Assembly: GCA_017501255.1 (NCBI GenBank)
Contig: JAFVXE010000052.1
Location: forward strand, 124,001 to 188,000
Reading direction: 5' to 3'
DNA: 64,000 nt
Origin: Clostridia bacterium
GTDB taxonomy: Bacteria > Bacillota > Clostridia > Christensenellales > Aristaeellaceae
The notes beneath the pieces are model-generated. The model saw only the letters and a program-made list of their open reading frames with translations. It was not told where the DNA came from and did not search any database. A program made the translations under genes and the position numbers. This document shows, in pieces, positions 58,198 to 64,000 of the stretch (the stretch's first letter is position 1; each line of letters starts with the position of its first letter).

Positions 58198-58218
58198 TCT
58201 GGGGATGAAATCCCCAGA
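58198..58218. repeat. Small hairpin
   Basis: TCTGGGGA (58198-58205) pairs with TCCCCAGA (58211-58218) with a 5-nt loop, directly after the tandem repeats. Confidence 0.6.
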
Positions 58219-58244
58219 TAAAACTCCCTCTCCAAAACCTCTGC

Positions 58245-58313
58245 GCCACCGCACGTTTTGTTACAGACGAATTGCTTCTCAGGATTCGTCTATGCAAAAG
58301 GCGGTGGCTTTTT
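58245..58313 (+). promoter_or_regulatory. Three-tier stem with T-tract in front of helD
   Basis: Outer stem GCCACCGC/GCGGTGGC (58245-58252 with 58301-58308), middle TTTTG/CAAAA, inner AGACGAAT/ATTCGTCT (58265-58272 with 58283-58290), followed by TTTTT. It has the form of a long terminator or attenuator 88 bp before the helD start. Confidence 0.7.
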
Positions 58314-58400
58314 GCATCCCTTTTTTCCGCTGGGTCAAGGCACAGAAGCCGTATGAAACAAAGGGCGCTGCATCCTATCAAAGACGGAGGTGAAAGAGAA

Positions 58401-60704
58401 ATGGAAACCTATCAGGAAAAGGCAATGAAGCAACAGGATTCAAACCAACAATGGCTGGAGGAAGAAGCGCATCTGGCGGAAACGCTGGAAGTGGTGGCTG
58501 GCGAAAAGCAGAAGGTAGAGGACAAGCTGGGCATTGTGGACGGCAACGACCGGTTCATCCATGTGCTGGATGACGGTTCCAACGATGCAGTGGTGCAGCA
58601 GTTTCTGGTAAAGAATCAGCTGCGGACGCTGCACCAGCTGAGGCTCAGTCAGCGGCAGCCCTACTTTGCCCGGCTGGACTTTACCCCGGACGCAAGCCGC
58701 CACAAGGCCGACTGGCTGAAAGCAGGCGAATTGAGCCGGGTGTATGTGGGCCGCTGGGGCGTAATTCAGACGCCGGAGTACAAGGTATGCGTGGCAGACT
58801 GGCGCAGCCCGGTGGCGAATCTGTACTATTCCGGTCAGGTGGGCCGGGTCAGCTATGAATGCCCGGATGGCAGCGTGTATGGTCAGTTGAGCCTGAAGCG
58901 GATGCTGACCGTGGAGGATGGGAAGCTGACTGCCATGCAGGATACAGGCCTTGCAGGGCAGGAAAAATTCCTGACGGATGCCCTGAGCCAACTGACCAGC
59001 GCACGCCTTCGGGAAGTGGTCACCACCATCCAGGCGGAGCAGAATGCCGTCATCCGTGCTGACCCCATGCAGCCTCTGTGCGTGCAGGGTGTTGCTGGCA
59101 GCGGCAAAACCACCATTGCCCTGCACCGCATCGCATGGATTCTGTACCGGCTGCAAAAAACATTGCAGCCCCATCAGCTGCTGATTCTTGCACCCAACCC
59201 GCTGTTTTTGAGCTACATCAGCAAGGTACTGCCCGATCTGGGCGTGGATGATGTGCGCCAGACTACCTTCGAGGGACTGTGCCAATGGCTGCTGGGCAAG
59301 CGGATGCCCAAGCTGGAAGTGATTCCCCAGCTGCGCCTGCGCCTGTCCATGAGCAAGGCGCAGCGGGATCGGCTGGACGAAAGCCTGCTGCGAAAGGGGC
59401 GGCTTTCCCTGTATGACGATTTGCAGGCATTTCTTCATTTCTGGGAAGAGGCCTGTTTGCCGAAACAGGATGTGAAGCTTGGCAGTACGGTGCTGCTGAC
59501 CGCCGAGGAAATCAGCCGGTATTGCCTGACAGATTTCCGGCATTTCCCCATTGCCGCAAGGATTCAGGAGCTGCTCAAGGTACTGCGCAATCGGCTGAAT
59601 ACCGTGGTGGACAAACTGCGCCATACCATTGCAGAAGCTGCGGACAAAAAGCTGGAACAGTTGCTGCTTTCCATGCCTGACAGCCCGGAACGCCGTCAGA
59701 AAGCCACGCTGTTGCTGAACAGCCGGGATCAGCGATTGGAGGAACTGTCCCAGCTTCACAAAACCTTTCCCAAGCAGGTGGAAAAGCTGTTTGGCACCAT
59801 GAACCTGCTGGAGGTGTACCAACTGTTCTGGCAGCGGATGGCCCAGCAGCAGGAAGAATACGCCTCCCTTGCGGAAACCGTCACTACGCTGGTAGACAAA
59901 AAGAAAGCAGCCCGGGAGGATCTGCCTGCTTTGCTGGTGCTGGCAAAGGGGCTGTACGGTCTGAATGTGCCGGATGTGCGTCATGTGGTCATCGACGAAG
60001 CCCAGGATGTGCCGCCCTTGCAGGTGAAGATCCTGCGGGAGATCTTCCAGCACGACGCATTCACCCTGGTGGGCGATCTGTGTCAGGGCATCTGCGGGGA
60101 CGGCGGCATCCGGCAATGGAGCAACCTGAGCGAGGACATCTTCAAAAAGCCGGTGGAAGTGGTGGCCCTCAGCACCGCCTACCGAAGCACAGCGGAAATC
60201 ACCGAAGCGGCCCTGTCCGTGATTCACCGGCATCCGGTGGAGGGCGTGGGTCATACCCAGCCGGTGGTGCGGCACGGTACAAAACCAGCGTTGATGATGT
60301 GCGCAGATGAAAGCAGCCGCCTCACCGCAGTGCTTGAAACCATCCGCAACTGGCAAAAGGAAGGCTACCGGGGCATCGGTGTGGCGGTGAAGGATACCAA
60401 GGCCGCCAAGAAGCTGCATAAGGCTTTGCAGGAGGCTGGTCTCAGCGAGGCCCGGCTGGTGACCGAAGGCGACGAGAGCTTCGAGGGCGGTGTACAGATC
60501 ATGGATGCCGGTGTGGTCAAGGGACTGGAATTCGACTGTATGCTGATTGCCGATGCAGATGATGCCACCTACCCGGACGAACGTTTCTATGCCAAGCTGT
60601 TCTATGTGCTGTGCACCCGTCCCCTGCACCGGCTGGCCCTGTGCTGCGTGGGCAAACCTGCGGCGCATCTGGAAAACGCAGATGTGGAGCGTAAACAAGC
60701 GTAA
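58401..60704 (+). CDS. helD: HelD-like SF1 helicase (RNA polymerase recycling factor)
   Basis: The 767-residue protein has an N-terminal coiled coil (METYQEKAMKQQDSNQQWLEEEAHLAETLEVVAGEKQKVEDKL), the HelD-specific region FARLDFTPDASRH and YVGRWGVIQTPEYKVCVADWRSPVANLYY, Walker A GVAGSGKTTIALHRIAW, Walker B VVIDEAQDVPPLQ, the VGDLCQGI motif III region, LSTAYRST (motif IV) and GLEFDCMLIADAD. HelD removes stalled RNA polymerase from DNA and recycles it. ATG 58401 has GGAGG 10 nt upstream; earlier in-frame ATGs overlap the structured leader. It is 30 bp before the MGMT-domain gene. Confidence 0.93.
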   Translation: METYQEKAMKQQDSNQQWLEEEAHLAETLEVVAGEKQKVEDKLGIVDGNDRFIHVLDDGSNDAVVQQFLVKNQLRTLHQLRLSQRQPYFARLDFTPDASRHKADWLKAGELSRVYVGRWGVIQTPEYKVCVADWRSPVANLYYSGQVGRVSYECPDGSVYGQLSLKRMLTVEDGKLTAMQDTGLAGQEKFLTDALSQLTSARLREVVTTIQAEQNAVIRADPMQPLCVQGVAGSGKTTIALHRIAWILYRLQKTLQPHQLLILAPNPLFLSYISKVLPDLGVDDVRQTTFEGLCQWLLGKRMPKLEVIPQLRLRLSMSKAQRDRLDESLLRKGRLSLYDDLQAFLHFWEEACLPKQDVKLGSTVLLTAEEISRYCLTDFRHFPIAARIQELLKVLRNRLNTVVDKLRHTIAEAADKKLEQLLLSMPDSPERRQKATLLLNSRDQRLEELSQLHKTFPKQVEKLFGTMNLLEVYQLFWQRMAQQQEEYASLAETVTTLVDKKKAAREDLPALLVLAKGLYGLNVPDVRHVVIDEAQDVPPLQVKILREIFQHDAFTLVGDLCQGICGDGGIRQWSNLSEDIFKKPVEVVALSTAYRSTAEITEAALSVIHRHPVEGVGHTQPVVRHGTKPALMMCADESSRLTAVLETIRNWQKEGYRGIGVAVKDTKAAKKLHKALQEAGLSEARLVTEGDESFEGGVQIMDAGVVKGLEFDCMLIADADDATYPDERFYAKLFYVLCTRPLHRLALCCVGKPAAHLENADVERKQA

Positions 60705-60734
60705 GAATGTGTTTTCACACAGGAGGCGTAAACC

Positions 60735-61037
60735 ATGAATACCTTTTCCCTGGTCTACGAACAGGTAGCCCGCATTCCCCGGGGCCGGGTCTGCACCTAC
60801 GGACAGATTGCCCGACTGATGGGCAATCCCCGCCTGTCCCGGGTGGTGGGCTATGCTTTACAGGCCGCCCCGGATGGGCTGCCCTGCCACCGGGTGGTCA
60901 CCAAGGAAGGCGGGCTGTCGGATGCCTTCTCGCCCTTGGGCAAGGAAACCCACCGAATGCTGCTGGAGATGGAGGGCGTTACCTTTACCCCGGATGGGCG
61001 GGTGGAGATGGAGAAGTATTTCTGGGCGGGGGAATAA
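60735..61037 (+). CDS. Short MGMT-domain (alkyltransferase-like) DNA-binding protein
   Basis: The 100-residue protein is only the C-terminal methyltransferase domain of Ogt/MGMT: IPRGRVCTYGQIARLMGNPRLSRVVGYALQAAPDGLPCHRVVTKEGGLSD. The active-site motif PCHRV keeps the acceptor cysteine, which in many alkyltransferase-like (ATL) proteins is Trp. The N-terminal domain is missing. It may repair O6-alkylguanine or flag it for nucleotide excision repair. AGGAGG precedes the ATG. It sits directly after helD, itself a factor for transcription stalled on DNA, and shares its transcript. Confidence 0.92.
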   Translation: MNTFSLVYEQVARIPRGRVCTYGQIARLMGNPRLSRVVGYALQAAPDGLPCHRVVTKEGGLSDAFSPLGKETHRMLLEMEGVTFTPDGRVEMEKYFWAGE

Positions 61038-61065
61038 CGCTGGCGTTTTGCCACATAACAAAACA

Positions 61066-61097
61066 AGTCCCGGACAAATGCTGTCCAGGGCTTTATT
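61066..61097. terminator. Bidirectional terminator
   Basis: AGTCCCGGACA (61066-61076) pairs with TGTCCAGGGCT (61082-61092) with one mismatch; TTATTC follows on plus and TGTTTTGTT on minus. It separates the MGMT-domain gene from the convergent methyltransferase gene. Confidence 0.85.
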
Positions 61098-61129
61098 CAT
61101 AGGGGGTTGATTGCTCTATTATTGGATGC

Positions 61130-61837
61130 TTATTCCTTTATCAAAAGCAAATGCTGAAAAAATGCCACATTGGAATAGACAGGATCATTCTCCACAGCGC
61201 ATTCAAGCGCATACATGCTTTCTTCCCAGCCGGGATCGCTTTTGAAGGAATTGGGCTGTATGCCGAAAAAGGTGCGGATACCGCATAACTTATCCAAAAC
61301 AAATCTTTCAGCCATACATTCCTGCAAATCCTCAAGCTCATATTCATTGATGGTTCCGAAATTCTGCGACATAGCATTCTCGCCATTCAAAAGCGCCATA
61401 GCTTCATCAGCATTATTCTCAAACACCACTTTGTGCATCACCTTGCCATGCTTATTGTGCTTAACGATTGACAAGATACCGTCTTTCTTCAGAAGCCTGT
61501 GAAACTCAGCTATATAGTCAGCACGATTCTCGATATACTCCAGAACATTGTGGCAGCAAATCACATCAAAACAGGCATCTTCCATATCCTTCAATTGCTC
61601 AATGCTTCCGGCAATTTGCAGATAGCGGTTCTCGCAGACTCTATGTTCAAGAATCTCTTCATTCGGTTCCACAGCCGTCACATCGTTGAATGCAGCCAAG
61701 TGGCTGGCAGTAACACCGAAGCCGCTGCCAAAATCCAGTATTCTTTTCTCTCTGAACTTAAGATTATGCCAAACCAACCGGTAAAACAACCGTCCCCAAG
61801 GCGTATGGATATAGTCCAGATATGCGTTGATATTCAT
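61130..61837 (-). CDS. Class I SAM-dependent methyltransferase (SmtA/CmoM-like)
   Basis: The 235-residue protein has motif I ILDFGSGFGVTASHLAAF, the acidic motif II AVEPNEE, motif IV FDVICCHNVLEYIENRADYIAEFHRLLKKDGILSIVKHN, and ends with a hydrophobic FFQHLLLIKE strand. The arrangement is nearest to SmtA/CmoM-like methyltransferases, but the substrate cannot be predicted. The gene is noticeably more AT-rich than its surroundings, like the kinase-like gene at 5.5 kb, suggesting a different origin. It precedes a terminator and follows the NUDIX gene by 26 bp. Confidence 0.87.
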   Translation of the reverse strand: MNINAYLDYIHTPWGRLFYRLVWHNLKFREKRILDFGSGFGVTASHLAAFNDVTAVEPNEEILEHRVCENRYLQIAGSIEQLKDMEDACFDVICCHNVLEYIENRADYIAEFHRLLKKDGILSIVKHNKHGKVMHKVVFENNADEAMALLNGENAMSQNFGTINEYELEDLQECMAERFVLDKLCGIRTFFGIQPNSFKSDPGWEESMYALECAVENDPVYSNVAFFQHLLLIKE

Positions 61838-61863
61838 AGAGCACTTCCTGCCTTATCCCATTC

Positions 61864-62319
61864 TCATTTCAGCATCTCCACCCACTGCCCGTCAGGCTGC
61901 TGAAAATAATACTGCTCACTGATTTCCTCTTCCAGAAACACCCGAAGCATATTCTCCATACTATCCGCCAGCGGCAGGGAACGCAGCGTATCCAGCGCCA
62001 CCCAGCTGACCTCTCCTTCCTCCGAGGAGGTCAGCTGCCCGTGCCAGCGATCTGCCCGGTACAGCAGCACCATGTAACGGCTGCCGTCCTCGTTGATCCA
62101 GTCCTTGATACCGCAAAGCCGTGGCGCCTCAATGATCAGGCCGGTCTCCTCCTTCACTTCCCGGATGACCGCATCGGTGAAGGACTCTCCCTTCTCCACG
62201 TGGCCGCCGGGAAAGGTATAGCCGGACCAATCCGGGTCCACCCGGTTCTGCACCAGCACCCGGGTGCCATCCGTAACCATGCACATATTGGTCAGGGTGA
62301 CGGTTTCTGTCCTTGCCAT
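61864..62319 (-). CDS. NUDIX hydrolase
   Basis: The 151-residue protein has a complete Nudix box, GGHVEKGESFTDAVIREVKEETG (GX5EX7REUXEEXGU), and an N-terminal strand TLTNMCMVTDGTRVLVQNR typical of MutT/8-oxo-dGTP diphosphatase-like clostridial proteins. The C terminus has an extra FFLEEEISEQYYFQQPDG-like segment (VFLEEEISEQYYFQQPDG). The likely substrates are nucleotide diphosphates such as oxidised dGTP, but this cannot be settled by sequence. GAAGG precedes the ATG. Confidence 0.9.
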   Translation of the reverse strand: MARTETVTLTNMCMVTDGTRVLVQNRVDPDWSGYTFPGGHVEKGESFTDAVIREVKEETGLIIEAPRLCGIKDWINEDGSRYMVLLYRADRWHGQLTSSEEGEVSWVALDTLRSLPLADSMENMLRVFLEEEISEQYYFQQPDGQWVEMLK

Positions 62320-62355
62320 ATTACGCCTTCTTTCGTGGGGTTCGTTGGTTCCGGC

Positions 62356-63654
62356 TTACCTGGAAGCATTCGCCCGCCCCGCCAGCAGCCCGCCGGCAAA
62401 AGCGAACATCAGGTTGTAACCGCCGCAGTCCCCGTCCACATCCAGCATTTCGCCAGCTGCATACAGGCCGGGCACCAGCCTGCTTTCCATGGTTTGTGGG
62501 TCAAATTGGGCGGTATCCATTCCTCCGGCTGTCACCTGCGCCTGATCAAAATCCCGGGTGCCGGTCACAGGCAGAGCGAAATCCTCAATGGCTTTCGCCA
62601 GCTGCTGAATAGCGGCATCACTGGCTGGTTCCTTGGAGGACAGTCCCGCCATTCGCTCAATAGCCGCCTGTAGCGCTGGATGCGCACAGCCCGTAAACAG
62701 TTCAGCCACAGAAACTGGCTCGCTGCCCGTCCCCGCTGTCCTCTGCTCACAAAGCCGCTGGCGGCGCTTGCGGAGCCATGCCGCTGCATCCGTATTCTCA
62801 CTGCCCATCAGGGAATAACGCAAATCCATATGCAGGGTGCATCCGGGCTGAACAAACCGGGCCAGCTGCATGGCGGCAATTCCGCTGACACCATCCTCTG
62901 CAAAAAGGGCTTCACCGTTGCTTTCATGAAGCAGACACCCATCCGCTGCCCGCAGGGCCAATCCGGCCCGCACCCGCTTGCCGGACAGCCCCTTCAGAGG
63001 TTTGGCATCGGTCAGGAGCGCACACAGGGCGGGCTTTACAGGGCGCAGCGTATGACCCAAAGCGGTCAGCAGCCCGTAGGCAGTACCATCCGTACCATGG
63101 GCAGGGGCGGCAGCACCGCCTGCTGCCACGATCACCCGGTCCGCTTTCAGGGTCAGTTGCCGTTGAGCAACGGCTTCGCCTTTTTTCACCTTCCCATTGG
63201 CCTTTACCTGATCCGGGGCGTATTCCGTAATGGTAACCAAAACGGAAAAGCCGTTTTTCCCCGGCTGGATGCACTCCGCAAGGGCACAGGGCAGCAGCTC
63301 CACCCCCAGCCGTTCCATACGGTGCAAAAGCCCGTCCACGGCTACGGAAGCCAGATTGGCAGCTGGATACACCCGGCCCTCGTCCTCTTCCGCAAGGGTA
63401 ATGCCGCAATCCTCCAAAAACACCGCAACTTCCTTGGGCGGCATCGCTTCCAGCACCTGATGGGCAAAGGCAGTATCGCCATAATAGCGCAAATCGCTCA
63501 GATTCAGCAGGTTTCCCCGGCCATTGCCGGTAACGCCCAGCTTTTTCAGAGGCTTGCGGTTCCGGTCAATCACCGTAACCCGATGCCCAGCCTGTGCCGC
63601 TGCAATGGCCGCCGCCGCACCAGCCGCACCACAGCCGATGATCAGGATCTCCAT
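62356..63654 (-). CDS. HI0933/BaiN-family FAD-dependent oxidoreductase
   Basis: The 432-residue flavoprotein has a dinucleotide-binding N terminus (MEILIIGCGAAGAAAAIAAAQAGHRVTVIDR), KKLGVTGNGRGNLLNL, a second nucleotide contact ADRVIVAAGGAAAPAHGTDG and the C-terminal TGTRDFDQAQVTAGGMDTAQFDPQTMESRLVPGLYAAGEMLDVDGDCGGYNL, all diagnostic of the HI0933 (YhiN/BaiN) family. Some members reduce unsaturated bile acid intermediates; most are unassigned, so the name BaiN should not be taken as a function. The next gene upstream is 13 bp away, so they form one unit. Confidence 0.92.
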   Translation of the reverse strand: MEILIIGCGAAGAAAAIAAAQAGHRVTVIDRNRKPLKKLGVTGNGRGNLLNLSDLRYYGDTAFAHQVLEAMPPKEVAVFLEDCGITLAEEDEGRVYPAANLASVAVDGLLHRMERLGVELLPCALAECIQPGKNGFSVLVTITEYAPDQVKANGKVKKGEAVAQRQLTLKADRVIVAAGGAAAPAHGTDGTAYGLLTALGHTLRPVKPALCALLTDAKPLKGLSGKRVRAGLALRAADGCLLHESNGEALFAEDGVSGIAAMQLARFVQPGCTLHMDLRYSLMGSENTDAAAWLRKRRQRLCEQRTAGTGSEPVSVAELFTGCAHPALQAAIERMAGLSSKEPASDAAIQQLAKAIEDFALPVTGTRDFDQAQVTAGGMDTAQFDPQTMESRLVPGLYAAGEMLDVDGDCGGYNLMFAFAGGLLAGRANASR

Positions 63655-63667
63655 GGATTTTTCCTCC

Positions 63668-64000
63668 TTACAGGCTGGTCAGCTCATTCATCAGCCGCTG
63701 TTCGTTGTACAGGGCTTCCAGCATATAGGTGTTCTTCATCAGGCATTCGCCGCACTGGCGAACCGCTTCGATAAAATCCTGACTCATAGCCCGCATACCG
63801 CCCTGCTCCAGAATGGGGCAGCAGCACCAGCCCCGGGGGTCGATTTCCGGCTTGGCGTAGGGTTCGCCAGCCTCATCCACCATCACCCGGATGCGCAAAG
63901 GAAACAGACGGCAGGCCAGCGGGCGGTGCTCCCGGGGACAGACCCCTTCGCATACCAGCCGCTTGCCGCCCTTGAACAGGGTATCATCCTCCACCAGATG
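63668..64000 (-). CDS. Cysteine-cluster (YkgJ-like) protein, 5' end outside window
   Basis: The 110 visible C-terminal residues contain DTLFKGGKRLVCEGVCPREHRPLACRLFPLRI, then DPRGWCCCPILEQGG and EAVRQCGECLMKN. The closely spaced cysteines with RPLACRLFPL match the zinc- or iron-sulfur-binding cysteine-cluster proteins (YkgJ/CxxCxxCC group). The frame is open to the window edge, so the beginning of the gene is missing. Its role is unknown; it is placed 13 bp before the HI0933-type flavoprotein gene and could supply a redox or metal partner. Confidence 0.72.
   Translation of the reverse strand, partial: HLVEDDTLFKGGKRLVCEGVCPREHRPLACRLFPLRIRVMVDEAGEPYAKPEIDPRGWCCCPILEQGGMRAMSQDFIEAVRQCGECLMKNTYMLEALYNEQRLMNELTSL

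Noticed and set aside
1..64000. tRNA and rRNA genes
   Set aside because: I looked for T-loop (GTTCGAATC-like) and rRNA signatures on both strands and saw none; a covariance-model scan would settle this.

Overview
The window looks like a chromosomal segment of a GC-rich member of the Clostridia (Bacillota). Evidence is the gene order plsX-acpP-rnc-smc-ftsY, families common in this group (YlmC PRC-barrel, DUF1292, DUF896, DUF975, DUF436/YwlG, HelD, DUF6020), purine-rich AGGAGG ribosome binding sites, and many TTGACA-17-TATAAT promoters. The genus cannot be told from the sequence. I see no rRNA, tRNA, CRISPR array, IS element or prophage.

Layout. 1-5.4 kb (minus): end of a chloramphenicol-phosphotransferase-like kinase gene, then a complete branched-chain amino acid ABC importer (livJ-H-M-G-F). 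5.5-6.4 kb (plus): a solitary AT-rich protein-kinase-like gene. 6.5-10.3 kb (minus): a ROK repressor, then a HAD-phosphatase/thymidylate-kinase fusion coupled to mnmA. 10.5-11.0 kb (plus): a small secreted protein. 11.1-23.6 kb (minus): one long run reading membrane beta-propeller protein, plsX, acpP, rnc, smc, ftsY, DUF975 protein, TrmH methyltransferase, DUF436 protein. 23.8-26.6 kb (plus): a GMP-synthase-like protein whose glutaminase site is destroyed, a palindrome-rich mobile-looking repeat, and a dipeptidase. 26.6-29.2 kb (minus): HAD protein, L,D-transpeptidase, SnoaL-like protein. 29.3-43.1 kb (plus): rnpB (RNase P RNA), ylmC-like, nrdR, then polA-coaE followed by envelope genes (lytic transglycosylase, orphan peptide-binding protein, CHAP amidase), then a secreted caspase-like protease with two glycosyltransferase genes and a holin-like gene. 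43.1-45.0 kb (minus): metallo-hydrolase, DUF1292, DUF896, then a GNAT gene on plus. 45.6-55.4 kb (minus): a seven-gene surface-glycan operon. 55.7-61.0 kb (plus): a short alaS, a block of hairpins and 91-bp tandem repeats, helD and a small MGMT-domain gene. 61.1-64 kb (minus): methyltransferase, NUDIX, BaiN/HI0933-type flavoprotein and the 3' part of a cysteine-cluster gene.

How they work together. The window mixes housekeeping operons (lipid precursor synthesis, chromosome condensation, protein targeting, replication/repair, dNTP control by NrdR and dTMP kinase) with an unusually large set of envelope genes: peptidoglycan cross-linking and cleavage enzymes, GtrB/GtrA/GT-C type polyprenol-linked glycosylation, and a secreted caspase. 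The most interesting points are the caspase-glycosyltransferase operon, the holin gene whose ribosome binding site and start codon lie inside a terminator-like hairpin, the dead-glutaminase GMP-synthase paralogue beside a mobile palindromic repeat, the 16-bp motif shared by the divergent alaS and glycan promoters, the 91-bp repeats before helD, the HAD-dTMP kinase fusion and the alanyl-tRNA synthetase lacking its C-terminal domain.
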